Shown: positions 16,972-25,634 of the stretch, piece after piece
Layout of the letters: every line of letters begins with the position of its first letter
Position numbering within the stretch: position 1 is the stretch's first letter
Assembly (NCBI RefSeq): GCF_006335015.1
Contig: NZ_VDGT01000016.1
Coordinates: 62,001 to 126,000 of the forward strand
Direction: 5' to 3'
From: Streptomyces sedi
GTDB lineage: Bacteria; Actinomycetota; Actinomycetes; Streptomycetales; Streptomycetaceae
DNA length: 64,000 bases
The notes under the pieces: model-generated
What the model was told of the DNA's origin: nothing
Databases searched by the model: none
Seen by the model: the letters and a program-made list of their open reading frames with translations, nothing else
Position numbers and translations under genes: made by a program

Positions 16972-18651
16972 ATGGCTGACTCACTCACCCCGCTCCCCCG
17001 CCGGCTCGCCGACGAGTACGTCGACGCGCTCGTCGCCCTCGACCCCATCACCGGAACGTTCCTCGGCGATCCGGACAGTTCGGGCAGGCTGCCGGACTTC
17101 TCCCCGCGGGGGGTCGAGGCCGAGGCCGAGCTGGCGCGGCGCACCCTCGCCCGGCTCGACGTGGCGGAGAGGTTGCCGGGCGCCGACGCCGAGGGCGAGC
17201 GGCGCTGCGCGCGGCTGCTGCGGGAGCGGCTGACGGCGGAGTTGGCGGTGGCCGAGGCCGGGGAGCCGCTGCGGGCGATGAGCAGCCTCCACTCGCCGGT
17301 GCACTCCGTGCGCACCATCTTCCCGTTGACGCCGACCGAGACGGAGGCGGACTGGTCGGCGGTCGCCGCCCGGCTGCGGGCGGTGCCGGAGGCGCTCGCC
17401 GGGTACCGGGAGTCGCTGGCCGAGGGGCTGGCGCGGGACCTGCCGGCCGGGCCCCGGCAGGTGCGGGAGACGTTGGCGCTGCTGGACGAGTCGCTGAGCG
17501 CGCCGGGCGGCTGGTTCGCCGAGTTCGTCGCGCCGGGGCCCGAGGCGCTGCGCGAGGAGTTGACCGCCTCGGCCGGCGCCGCCAACGAGGCGTTGGCGGA
17601 GTTGCGCACCTGGCTGCGCGAGGAGTACGCGCCCCGGGTGGCCGGCGCCAGCGACATCGCGGGCCGGGAGCGGTACGCCCGTTGGGCGCGGTACTGGAAC
17701 GGCACCGACCTGGACCTGGACGAGGCGTACGCGTACGGCTGGTCGGAGTTCCACAGGCTACGCGCGGAGATGGTCACCGAGGCGGAGAAGATCCTGCCGG
17801 GCGCCGACCCGTGGGCGGCGCTGCGCCATCTCGACACGCACGGCATGGTGGTCGAGGGCGTCGACGAGGTGCGCGTGTGGTTGCAGCGGATGATGGACGA
17901 GGCGATCGAGGAGCTGGACGGCACCCACTTCGAGCTGGCCGACCGCATCAAGCGGGTGGAGGCGCGGATCGCCCCGCCCGGCGGGCCGGCGGCGCCGTAC
18001 TACACCAGCCCCTCGCTCGACTTCTCCCGCCCCGGCCGCACCTGGCTGCCGACGATGGGTGAGACCAGGTTCCCCGTCTACGACCTGGTCTCGACCTGGT
18101 ACCACGAGGGCGTTCCCGGGCATCACCTCCAGCTGGCGCAGTGGGTGCACGTCGCCGACGAGCTGTCCCGCTACCAGACGACGGTCGGCGGGGTCAGCGC
18201 CAACATGGAGGGGTGGGCGCTCTACGCGGAGCGGCTGATGGACGAGCTGGGGTATCTGACCTCGGCGGAGACCCGGCTGGGCTATCTGGACTGCCAGATG
18301 ATGCGCGCGGTGCGGGTGATCATCGACATCGGGATGCACCTGGAGCTGACCATTCCCGAGGACTCCCCGTTCCGTCCGGGTGAGCGGTGGACACCGGAGC
18401 TGGCCGAGACGTTCTTCCAGCGGCACAGCAGCCGTTCGCCGGAGTTCGTCGCCAGCGAGCTGGTGCGCTATCTGGGGGCGCCGGGGCAGGCCATCGGCTA
18501 CAAGCTGGGCGAACGGGCGTGGCTGCGGGGCCGGGAGGCGGCGCGGGCGGCGCGGGGCGCCGGGTTCGACGCCAAGAAGTGGCACATGGCGGCGCTGTCG
18601 CTCGGCTCACTCGGGCTGGACGACCTGGAGGCCGAGCTGGCGGTCCTCTGA
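16972..18651 (+). CDS. DUF885 family putative metallopeptidase
   Basis: A 559-residue protein of the DUF885 family, which is related to zinc-dependent carboxypeptidase-like enzymes. The key motif is WYHEGVPGHHLQLAQ at about residues 378-392, a variant HExxxGHH that likely binds metal. Later conserved blocks are NMEGWALYAE and the C-terminal GQAIGYKLGE. No signal peptide is seen. Physiological substrate unknown; peptide or ester hydrolysis is likely. The frame is open far upstream but ATG 16972 starts the family-like sequence (LTPLPRRLADEYVDALV). A strong hairpin follows the stop. Confidence 0.88.
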   Translation: MADSLTPLPRRLADEYVDALVALDPITGTFLGDPDSSGRLPDFSPRGVEAEAELARRTLARLDVAERLPGADAEGERRCARLLRERLTAELAVAEAGEPLRAMSSLHSPVHSVRTIFPLTPTETEADWSAVAARLRAVPEALAGYRESLAEGLARDLPAGPRQVRETLALLDESLSAPGGWFAEFVAPGPEALREELTASAGAANEALAELRTWLREEYAPRVAGASDIAGRERYARWARYWNGTDLDLDEAYAYGWSEFHRLRAEMVTEAEKILPGADPWAALRHLDTHGMVVEGVDEVRVWLQRMMDEAIEELDGTHFELADRIKRVEARIAPPGGPAAPYYTSPSLDFSRPGRTWLPTMGETRFPVYDLVSTWYHEGVPGHHLQLAQWVHVADELSRYQTTVGGVSANMEGWALYAERLMDELGYLTSAETRLGYLDCQMMRAVRVIIDIGMHLELTIPEDSPFRPGERWTPELAETFFQRHSSRSPEFVASELVRYLGAPGQAIGYKLGERAWLRGREAARAARGAGFDAKKWHMAALSLGSLGLDDLEAELAVL

Positions 18652-18660
18652 CCGGCTCGC

Positions 18661-18692
18661 ACGGGGCCCGCGCGGTGGCGCGCGGGCCCCGT
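18661..18692. terminator. Bidirectional terminator hairpin
   Basis: ACGGGGCCCGCGCG at 18661-18674 pairs perfectly with CGCGCGGGCCCCGT at 18679-18692, with a 4-base loop GTGG. It sits between the convergent DUF885 and manD genes and has no U-tract, as is usual in actinobacteria. Confidence 0.8.
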
Positions 18693-18698
18693 CGCCGT

Positions 18699-19922
18699 TC
18701 ACCAGTCGTGGACGGTGCCGTCGGCGAGCCGGTTGACCGGCAGGTACGCCGGTCGGTACGGGTGGGCGGCGGCCAGTTCCTCGTCGAGGGTGACGCCGAT
18801 GCCGGGCTCCTCGCCGGGGTGGAGGTGGCCGTCGGTGAAGGTGTAGGCGTGGCGGAAGACCGCGTGGGTGTCGGCGGTGTGGCCGGAGTACTCCTGGATG
18901 CCGAAGTTGTGGATGGCCAGGTCCAGGTGGATCGCGGCGGCCATGCCGACGGGCGAGATGTCCTCGGGGCCGTGGATGGCGCTCTTGATCTGGTACTGCG
19001 CCGCCAGGTCGAAGAGCTTGCGCAGCGGGGTGACGCCGCCGAAGTGGGTGACGGCGGAGCGCGCGTAGTCGATCAACTGCTCGGTGAGCAGCGTCTGGTA
19101 GTCGTGGACGGTGTTGAAGACCTCGCCGATCGCCAGCGGCGTGGTGGTGTGGTGGCGCACCAGCCGCAGCGCCTCCTGGTTCTCGGCCGGGGTGCAGTCC
19201 TCCAGCCAGAACAGGTCGTAGGGCTCCAGGTCCTTGCCGAGCCTGGCGGCCTGGATCGGCGTGAGCCGGTGGTGCGCGTCGTGCAGCAGCGGGAGTTCGG
19301 GGCCGAACTCGGCGCGCACCGCCTCGAAGACGGTCGGCAGGTGGCGCAGGTAGGCGGCGGTGTCCCACTCCTCGACGACGGGGCGGGCGCGCTGGTCGAG
19401 GCGGGTGGCGTTCTCCTCGCCGAGCGCGGGGTTTTGGTGGACGCCGTAGGTGTTGCTCAGTCCGGGGACGCCGATCTGCACCCGGATCGCCTGGTAGCCC
19501 TCGGCGCGCCGGGCGCGGATGGAGTCGAACAGCTCGGGCAGGTCGCGGCCGTTGGCGTGGCCGTAGGCGCGCACCCGCTCGCGGCTGGCGCCGCCGAGCA
19601 GCTGGTAGAGGGGCAGTCCGGCGACCTTGGCCTTGATGTCCCAGAGGGCGACGTCGACGGCGGCTATCGCGGCCATGGTGACGGGTCCGCGCCGCCAGTA
19701 GGCGCCCCGGTAGAGGTACTGCCAGGTGTCCTCGACGCGGTGCGGGTCCGCGCCGATCAGCAGCGGCGCGACGTGGTCGGTGAGGTAGCTGGCGACGGCG
19801 AGTTCCCTGCCGTTGAGGGTGGCGTCGCCGAGGCCGGTGACGCCGTCGTCGGTGGTGAGGCGCAGGGTGACGAAGTTGCGGCCGGGGCTGGTGACGACGA
19901 CCTGAGCGTCGACGATCTTCAT
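18699..19922 (-). CDS. manD: D-mannonate dehydratase, ManD/RspA family
   Basis: A 407-residue enolase-superfamily enzyme that removes water from D-mannonate to give 2-keto-3-deoxy-D-gluconate, an uronate catabolic step. LLHDAHHRLTP (metal Asp), WLEDCTPAENQEA (metal Glu) and LAIGEVFN (metal Glu) are the ManD ligands, and AIHGPEDISP is the family's C-terminal active-site block. Some family members have low activity or act on D-gluconate, so the exact substrate is uncertain. ATG 19922 gives the usual MKIVDAQVVVTSPGRN start. It is the last gene of a five-gene sugar-acid module with two permeases, a binding protein and a GntR regulator. Confidence 0.88.
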   Translation of the reverse strand: MKIVDAQVVVTSPGRNFVTLRLTTDDGVTGLGDATLNGRELAVASYLTDHVAPLLIGADPHRVEDTWQYLYRGAYWRRGPVTMAAIAAVDVALWDIKAKVAGLPLYQLLGGASRERVRAYGHANGRDLPELFDSIRARRAEGYQAIRVQIGVPGLSNTYGVHQNPALGEENATRLDQRARPVVEEWDTAAYLRHLPTVFEAVRAEFGPELPLLHDAHHRLTPIQAARLGKDLEPYDLFWLEDCTPAENQEALRLVRHHTTTPLAIGEVFNTVHDYQTLLTEQLIDYARSAVTHFGGVTPLRKLFDLAAQYQIKSAIHGPEDISPVGMAAAIHLDLAIHNFGIQEYSGHTADTHAVFRHAYTFTDGHLHPGEEPGIGVTLDEELAAAHPYRPAYLPVNRLADGTVHDW

Positions 19923-19957
19923 GGCTGAGGGGGTTCTTCCTGGTGGGGTGCGGTGGT

Positions 19958-20800
19958 TCAGCCCTTCGTGGCCCCGGCCGTGAGGCCGGCCACGAGGTAT
20001 TTCTGACCGATGAGGGCGGCGATCACGACCGGGACGGTCATCAGGCTGGCGGCGGCCATCAGCCCGCCCCAGTCGGTGCTGGCGTAGGAGATGAAGTTGA
20101 AGAGGGTGACGGGCGCCGTGCGGGTGTCCTCGTCGGCGAAGATCAGCGCGAACATGAAGTTGTTCCAGCTGGAGACGAACGCCAGCAGCGAGGCGGTCGC
20201 CGTGCCGGGCGCCGCCAGCGGCAGCGCGATGCGCCAGAACGCGCCGAACGCGCTCAGCCCGTCGGTCCTGGCGGCCTCCTCCAGCTCGACCGGCAGTCCC
20301 TCGAAGAAGCCGATCATGATCCACAGGATCAGCGGCACCGAGACGAACATGTGGCTGAGGATCAGCACGGTGTAGCTGCCGACCAGCCCCGCCTGGGCGA
20401 AGAGGTAGTACCAGGGCACCAGCAGGGAGACGGCCGGCACGATGCGCGCGATCAGCACGATCGAGCCGGTGCGGTGCATCGTGAACCGGCCGACGGCCCA
20501 CGCGGCGGGCACGGCGAGCAGCGCGGAGAGCCCGGTGGAGACGACGCCCACGACGAGCGAGTTGCGCATCGAGGTGATGATCTCGCCGTCGTCGAGCACG
20601 TTGCGCAGGTTCTCCAGCGTCGGGGAGAAGACCAGCCCGACGGTGGGGTCGGTGACCTGCACGTTGGTCTTGAACGCGGCGGCGAACATCCACACCAGGG
20701 GCAGCGCGAAGAACAGCGAGACCGCGACGACGGCCGCGCCGCGCAGCCAGCTCAGGGCGCGCCGGCGCCGTGCCGCCCGGGCGGCGACGTGGGCACTCAT
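19958..20800 (-). CDS. Carbohydrate ABC transporter permease (MalG-type)
   Basis: A 280-residue inner-membrane permease with six predicted helices. The EAA loop that contacts the ATPase is visible as LEEAARTDGLSAFGAFWRIALP (spanning about residues 180-201). It forms the import channel with the permease encoded upstream. ATG 20800 overlaps the upstream stop by 4 bp and is preceded by GGAAGGAAG. No ATP-binding subunit is encoded in the cluster; in Streptomyces such importers share a common ATPase such as MsiK. Confidence 0.92.
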   Translation of the reverse strand: MSAHVAARAARRRRALSWLRGAAVVAVSLFFALPLVWMFAAAFKTNVQVTDPTVGLVFSPTLENLRNVLDDGEIITSMRNSLVVGVVSTGLSALLAVPAAWAVGRFTMHRTGSIVLIARIVPAVSLLVPWYYLFAQAGLVGSYTVLILSHMFVSVPLILWIMIGFFEGLPVELEEAARTDGLSAFGAFWRIALPLAAPGTATASLLAFVSSWNNFMFALIFADEDTRTAPVTLFNFISYASTDWGGLMAAASLMTVPVVIAALIGQKYLVAGLTAGATKG

Positions 20801-21732
20801 GCTTCCTTCCTTCCGGCGCGACGCCGCAGCAGGACCACGACGGCGATGATGAAGAGGGTGAACAGCACGAGCACCGCCGAGGCGAGCCCGTACTCCTGGT
20901 AGTCGAAGGTGAGGCCGTAGGCGTAGACGTTGAGCGTCTCCACCTCGTAGTCCGAGCCGCCGCCGGGGCCCTTGGTGGCGTAGAGGATGTCGAAGGTCTT
21001 CAGCGCGTCGACGGAGCGCAGCACCAGTGCCGTCATCAGCGTCGGCATCAGCATCGGCAGCACGACGTGGCGGAAGCGCTGCCAGGGCCCCGCGCCGTCG
21101 ACCAGCGCCGCCTCCTCGGGCTCCTCGGGCAGCGTGGAGAGGCCGGCGAGCAGCAGCAGCGTCATCATCGGCGTCCACTGCCAGACGTCGATGAACATCA
21201 GCGTCGGCAGTGACTGGCTGACCGAGCCCAGGAACTCCTGGGTGGGCAGGCCGAGCGAGTCGAGGATGTGGTTGGCGACGCCGTTGGTCGGGTCGAGGAT
21301 CAGCAGCCACAGGATGCCGATCGCGACGGGCGTGGTCAGCAGCGGGATGATCAGGATGGTCCGCACCCAGCGCATCCCGCGGAACGCCCTGCGCATCAGC
21401 ATCGCGAGCGCCAGCCCGAGCGCGGTCTCGACCGCGACCGCGCCGACGGTGAAGACGACGGTGCGCTCGATGGCCGGCCAGAAGCGGCGGGTGTCGGAGA
21501 GGGCGTCCTGGAAGTTGCGCAGCCCGACGAAGGAACGGTCGGCGTTAACGGCGCCGAAGGCGTCGGTGAAGCCCAGGTTGAGCGTGAAGAGCAGCGGAAA
21601 GACGATCATCAGGCCGACGAACGCCAGGGCGGGGGCGAGCATCGCCCACTTCAGGCGCCGGTTGGCCTGTTCGAACGTGCGCGGGGTGCCGGCGGTGCGC
21701 CGGCCGCCGGGCCGCGTCGACGTGGTGGCCAT
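20797..21732 (-). CDS. Sugar ABC transporter permease (MalF-type)
   Basis: A 311-residue inner-membrane permease, six predicted helices, with the EAA motif PEEPEEAALVDGAGPWQRF. Its partner is the downstream MalG-type permease. The start overlaps the binding-protein stop by 1 bp (TGATG), which means tight translational coupling. The likely substrate is a uronate, aldonate or oligosaccharide, judged only from the neighbouring mannonate dehydratase. Confidence 0.92.
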   Translation of the reverse strand: MATTSTRPGGRRTAGTPRTFEQANRRLKWAMLAPALAFVGLMIVFPLLFTLNLGFTDAFGAVNADRSFVGLRNFQDALSDTRRFWPAIERTVVFTVGAVAVETALGLALAMLMRRAFRGMRWVRTILIIPLLTTPVAIGILWLLILDPTNGVANHILDSLGLPTQEFLGSVSQSLPTLMFIDVWQWTPMMTLLLLAGLSTLPEEPEEAALVDGAGPWQRFRHVVLPMLMPTLMTALVLRSVDALKTFDILYATKGPGGGSDYEVETLNVYAYGLTFDYQEYGLASAVLVLFTLFIIAVVVLLRRRAGRKEA

Positions 21733-23054
21733 CAGCCCTCCCGGTAGCGGTTGTCGCGGACGAGGAACTCGTCGAACTCGGCGTCCGCGTCGCGGGCCAC
21801 GCCCGGCACGGACTCGCCGAGGATGCCGGCCACCAGCGGCCGTCCGACGATGTCGCGGGCCCGCGCGACCTGGAGCACCTGCGGCCGGTCGGTGCCGACG
21901 CCGCGCTCCGCGCTGATCCGCATGGTCTCGGCGAGTTCGGCGGGGAAGCTGCCGAGGGTCCCGCCGTCGGTCCAGGCGGACTCCCGGGCGCCGGGGATGC
22001 CCTCGGCCTGGAGCGCCGCGACCATCTCGGGCCCCGAGGCCCAGCGCAGGAACTCCCAGGCGTCGTCGCGCAGCAGGGAGAACTCGTTGATCCCCAGGCT
22101 CCAGGACGGGATGTTGTGCGGGCGCGCCCCGGCGGGGCCGGCGGGAAACGGGGCGAAGCCGACCTCGTCCTGCACGGTGGAGACGCCGGGGTCGAGGAAG
22201 TTGGTGTAGATCGCGTCGGCGTCCACGTAGAACGCGGCCTTGCCCTGGGCGAAGATCGGCATGGCCTGTTCCAGGCTCATGTTGGTCGCGCCGGGCGGTC
22301 CGGTCTCGTGCAGCAGCCGGCCGTAGTACTCGTAGGCGGCGATGGCCTCGGGGGTGGCGAGCGCGGAGCGCCCGTCGACGACGAAGTCGCCGCCGAAGGA
22401 GTACAGGAAGCTGGACCACTGGCTGACGGCGCCGTTGCGCTGGCCCCGGCCGACGAAGCCGAAGAAGTTGTCGCGGCGGTCGGCGAGTTCGAGCGAGAGG
22501 TCCATCAGCTCGTCGAGCGTGCCGGGCGGCCCGCCGAAGTCCTCGACCAGGTCCCTGCGGTAGTAGAGCGCGGGTCGCTCGGTGACGACGGGAACGCTCA
22601 GCACGCTGCCGTCGACGGCGGAGCGCTCGCGCGGCGCCTGCTGGAAGTCGTTCCACCGGAAGCCGGCGTCGCCCTCCACGCGGTCGGTCAGGTCGACAAG
22701 CCAGCCGTTGTGCGCGAAGAGCAACTGCTCCTGGAGCGCGCGCACCATCATGACGTCGACGTCGGTGGCCGACGCGTTGAGCTTCACGTTGTAGCTGCTG
22801 GTGAGCTGGTCGGCGGTGAGCATGGAGAGGGAGACCCGCCGCTTGATGCGGTCCTCGATCTCCTCCAGCCGGTCGGCGATGGCGTGGGACCAGACGTGGT
22901 TGATCGCCGTGACGCGCAGCGGGGCATCCGGGGACGCGGTGCCGCCGCGGGTCGAGCAGGCGCCGAGCGTCGTCCCGCCGACGGCCGCGACCGCCGCGGT
23001 GGCGGCCAGCTTGCCGAACGAACGGCGGCTGACCCCCTGGCTGCTCGTGGACAT
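21732..23054 (-). CDS. ABC transporter sugar-binding lipoprotein
   Basis: A 440-residue extracellular solute-binding protein (family 1 type). The N-terminus has a twin-arginine-like VSRRSFGKLAATAA followed by a lipobox TTLGAC, so it is probably exported by Tat and lipid-anchored. The body shows family-like blocks (ERPALYYRRDLVEDFGG, GKAAFYVDADAIY, WSLGINEFS). It delivers substrate to the two permeases. It is first in the operon; a FadR-like palindrome lies about 135 bp upstream, and the FadR-type regulator gene ends 331 bp upstream. Confidence 0.9.
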   Translation of the reverse strand: MSTSSQGVSRRSFGKLAATAAVAAVGGTTLGACSTRGGTASPDAPLRVTAINHVWSHAIADRLEEIEDRIKRRVSLSMLTADQLTSSYNVKLNASATDVDVMMVRALQEQLLFAHNGWLVDLTDRVEGDAGFRWNDFQQAPRERSAVDGSVLSVPVVTERPALYYRRDLVEDFGGPPGTLDELMDLSLELADRRDNFFGFVGRGQRNGAVSQWSSFLYSFGGDFVVDGRSALATPEAIAAYEYYGRLLHETGPPGATNMSLEQAMPIFAQGKAAFYVDADAIYTNFLDPGVSTVQDEVGFAPFPAGPAGARPHNIPSWSLGINEFSLLRDDAWEFLRWASGPEMVAALQAEGIPGARESAWTDGGTLGSFPAELAETMRISAERGVGTDRPQVLQVARARDIVGRPLVAGILGESVPGVARDADAEFDEFLVRDNRYREG

Positions 23055-23385
23055 CCTCGTCCTCGACTTTCTGCGTACTCGTGCTTCGTGGTGCGGGAGC
23101 GTGCGGGTGTGTGCGTGCGATGCGTGGGGGTGCGCCCTGGTGTGCGCGCGGGGGGCCGCGCGGGTGTGCGCGACGACATTGGTCCAACTGGTAGGACCAG
23201 ATGGACCGTAACAGGGCTCCCCCGGCTCTGACCAGCCCCGCTTCCGAAGCGTTACCGGGCGCGGTGGGCCGTCAGCCGGGTGTCATCACCGCGGGCGGTC
23301 GCGCGGGGCGCCGTCGCCGGGGGCGGTCACCGGGCCGGTCGCCGAGGAGCCGTCGCCCGGCCCTCAGCCCGCCGTCGCCCGGCCC
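23055..23385. other. Promoter region of the sugar-acid ABC operon
   Basis: This 331-bp stretch separates the binding-protein start from the stop of the upstream GntR gene. It holds a FadR-like operator (23188-23200). The part from 23221 to 23385 is GC-rich with short GTCGCC-type repetitions and no convincing gene. Confidence 0.6.
23188..23200. promoter_or_regulatory. FadR-type GntR operator
   Basis: CTGGT-AGG-ACCAG is a perfect 5-3-5 palindrome, inside the wider inverted repeat TGGTCC-N8-GGACCA (23180-23199). TGGTNNNACCA is the core recognised by FadR-subfamily GntR regulators, and the E. coli FadR site reads CTGGTNNNACCAG. The adjacent FadR/FCD-type gene is the natural binder. Confidence 0.65.
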
Positions 23386-24171
23386 TCAGTCCTGGGAGGG
23401 GACCCCGCGCAGCAGGGTGTCGATGTGCTGGCGGGCCATCACGTCCAGGCTCAGGTCGAGGTCCGCGCCGTAGGTGCGCAGGCCGAGCCGGAGATGCTCC
23501 CGCATCCGCACCCGCGCCGACTCGACGTCCCGGGCCACGATCGCTTCCAGGATCTCGGGGTGGTGCGGGACGCCCGGCTCGCCGATCGAGGGATCGGAGT
23601 TGGAACGGAGCATCATCTCGAACATCATGCCGCCGATCGACGACAGCATGATCCGCAGCACCGGGTTGCCGCTGGCGGCGGCGATCGCGTCGTGGAAGTC
23701 GAGGTCGGCGCGGGCCTTGTGGATGACGTCGGTCGCGGTCAGCAGCGCGTCGTTGGCCACCCGCATCGCGTCGAGGTCGCCCGCGGTGGCCCGCTCCGTG
23801 GCGAGCCCCACGATCTCGACCTCCAGCGGGATGCGCGCCTCGATCAGATGGCGCACGGTGGGACGGCCGGCCCGGTAGAGGGCGTCGTAGTTGCGGGCGT
23901 GCCCCGGGCTCTGCTCGGCGACGAACGAGCCGCGGCCCGGCGCCACCTCGATCAGATGCTGGGCCTCCAGGCGCCGCAGGGCCTCGCGGACCACGTTCCG
24001 GCTGGCGCCGAAGTGCTCGGCCAGCTCGCGCTCCGAGGGAAGCTTGCTGCCGACGGCGATCTCGCCGGAGCGGATGTCGTGCTCCAGCTGGCGCGCGACG
24101 CGCTCGGTCAGCAGCCCCCGCTGGGACGAGGAAGCCGCACGTCCCGAAGGCGACGTGGGCGGGGCGGTCAT
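23386..24171 (-). CDS. GntR family regulator, FadR/FCD type
   Basis: A 261-residue repressor with a winged helix (LPSERELAEHFGASRNVVRE, about residues 44-63) and a C-terminal FCD all-helical domain. FCD metal-ligand-like residues appear as D in LDFHDAIAAASGNP, H in VPHHPEILEAI and H in MREHLR, so it may use a metal to bind an organic acid. FadR/FCD proteins often sense gluconate, galacturonate or similar acids. It lies upstream of, and in line with, the ABC/manD genes, whose promoter carries a matching operator. Confidence 0.9.
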   Translation of the reverse strand: MTAPPTSPSGRAASSSQRGLLTERVARQLEHDIRSGEIAVGSKLPSERELAEHFGASRNVVREALRRLEAQHLIEVAPGRGSFVAEQSPGHARNYDALYRAGRPTVRHLIEARIPLEVEIVGLATERATAGDLDAMRVANDALLTATDVIHKARADLDFHDAIAAASGNPVLRIMLSSIGGMMFEMMLRSNSDPSIGEPGVPHHPEILEAIVARDVESARVRMREHLRLGLRTYGADLDLSLDVMARQHIDTLLRGVPSQD

Positions 24172-24413
24172 GACCAGGAGCTTAACAGCAGGCCCGTGCC
24201 CGCCTCCCCCGCCGCCGGCGGCGTCGCGGCCCGCCCCCGGCCGTCCTTCGCCCGGCGGCCCCCGAGCTGCCGGGCCGCGGGAAAGGTGGTTGCGTGGCAG
24301 AAGTGGGGGCCTTCCCGGAACCGCGGGGAACGGCCCGCGGGAACGGCCCGCGCGGGCGGCGCGCCGCCCGGGGGCGCCCGCCCGGTCCGAACACGAGGCG
24401 TTGGGGAGCGAGC

Positions 24414-24899
24414 ATGGCCGTGCGGCACCATCTGGTCCTCCGTCCGCCGCCCGCCGTGTGGCGGGTGTTGGAGGATCCCCGCTCCTACGCGCGGTGGGTG
24501 GTCGGCACCCGGGAGTCGGGGCCGGCGGTCGACGACTGGCCGGAGGTCGGCTCGGCGCTGGGGTACACGGTGCGGCTTGGCCTCCGCGACCTGCACGGGC
24601 GGACCTGGGTCAGGCGCTACGAGCCGCCGCACATCCTGGAGTTGGAGGCCGACAGCGGCCCACTGGGCACCGCGCGCATCGCGCTGGAGATCCGCCGCTG
24701 GGGACGGAACACGCTGGTGATCATGGAGGAGCATCCGCTGCGCGGACTGGGCGGGCGGATGCACAACGTCGTGCTGGACGCCGCTCAGCAGTTCCGGCAC
24801 CGGGGGATGCTCGCGCGGCTGGCCCGGGTGGTGGAGGAGCTGACGCCCGAGGAGCCCGCCGCCGAGGACCGCCCGTCCCCGCCGCGCCCTCGGGCGTAG
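24414..24899 (+). CDS. SRPBCC (START-like) family protein
   Basis: A 161-residue soluble protein with the SRPBCC/polyketide cyclase-like pattern: VWRVLEDPRSYARWVVG near residues 15-31, a run of beta strands, and a long C-terminal helix. These proteins bind hydrophobic ligands in a deep cavity; the ligand is unknown. ATG 24414 after TTGGGGAG is chosen over the open upstream frame, whose sequence is low-complexity. It converges with the hemerythrin gene. Confidence 0.8.
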   Translation: MAVRHHLVLRPPPAVWRVLEDPRSYARWVVGTRESGPAVDDWPEVGSALGYTVRLGLRDLHGRTWVRRYEPPHILELEADSGPLGTARIALEIRRWGRNTLVIMEEHPLRGLGGRMHNVVLDAAQQFRHRGMLARLARVVEELTPEEPAAEDRPSPPRPRA

Positions 24900-24918
24900 C
24901 GGTCGGCCGGGCGCCGGC

Positions 24919-25509
24919 TCAGGAGCCGTCGCGGCGCAGCGCGTCCCTGACCCGGTCCGTCATCGCGGCGAAGGGGCCGACGGCCCACTGCGCGGCGGGC
25001 GAGCCCGCCGTACTCGGGTGCGGGTGGGTGGGTGCCCTCCGCTCGGCGGCCAGCAGCCGCCGGCCCATCCGGAGGCGCTCCTCCCGTGAGCAGGCGTCCA
25101 GGACGGAGGGGAACTCGTCGCGCTCCTCCGCGTCGGCGTGGTCGGAGACGGCCCGCTCGAACTCGTCCAGCCGCACGTCGAACTCCGCGTTGTCCACGCC
25201 CATCCTCTCCAGCTCGGCGAGGACCTGGTTGGCCTCGTGCTCCTCCTCGTTCCTGGCCTCGGCCTCCCGCCTGCCCGCCACCCGTTTCGCGACGGGGCGC
25301 AGGATCATCTCCTCCGCGGTCTCGTGCACCGCGAGCAGGGCGCGCAGCCGGTCGAACTCCCGCTGCCTGCGGGTCCCCTCGGCCACCCGGACCTCGCTGA
25401 ACCCGTCGCGGATGCGGGCGTGCTGGGCCAGCAGCACGCCGACGATGTCCTCGTCGTCCAGGCGCGCCGCCGCGGCGCGTTCGGTCCTCGCGTCACCCAA
25501 CGTGATCAT
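24919..25509 (-). CDS. Hemerythrin HHE domain protein
   Basis: A 196-residue helical protein with the HHE iron-binding pattern: LLAQHARIRDGF, LLAVHETAEEMILRP, EEEHEANQVLAELERM and VSDHADAEERDEFP supply the His and Glu ligands for a di-iron site. Such proteins sense or handle O2, NO or iron. ATG 25509 is preceded by GGCAGGAGGAG, an excellent ribosome binding site, so the longer frame is rejected. It is single, with sbcC on the same strand 125 bp upstream. Confidence 0.9.
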   Translation of the reverse strand: MITLGDARTERAAAARLDDEDIVGVLLAQHARIRDGFSEVRVAEGTRRQREFDRLRALLAVHETAEEMILRPVAKRVAGRREAEARNEEEHEANQVLAELERMGVDNAEFDVRLDEFERAVSDHADAEERDEFPSVLDACSREERLRMGRRLLAAERRAPTHPHPSTAGSPAAQWAVGPFAAMTDRVRDALRRDGS

Positions 25510-25634
25510 CTCCTCCTGCCGCAGGTCACCGGCGGCGGTCACGACGCGGGCGACCGGCGCTCGGCCCTCCCGGGTAACCGGGACGGCCCCCGGGGAAACG
25601 GGCCGGCGACCGGTCGCACGCGTGGCGCACGGGC

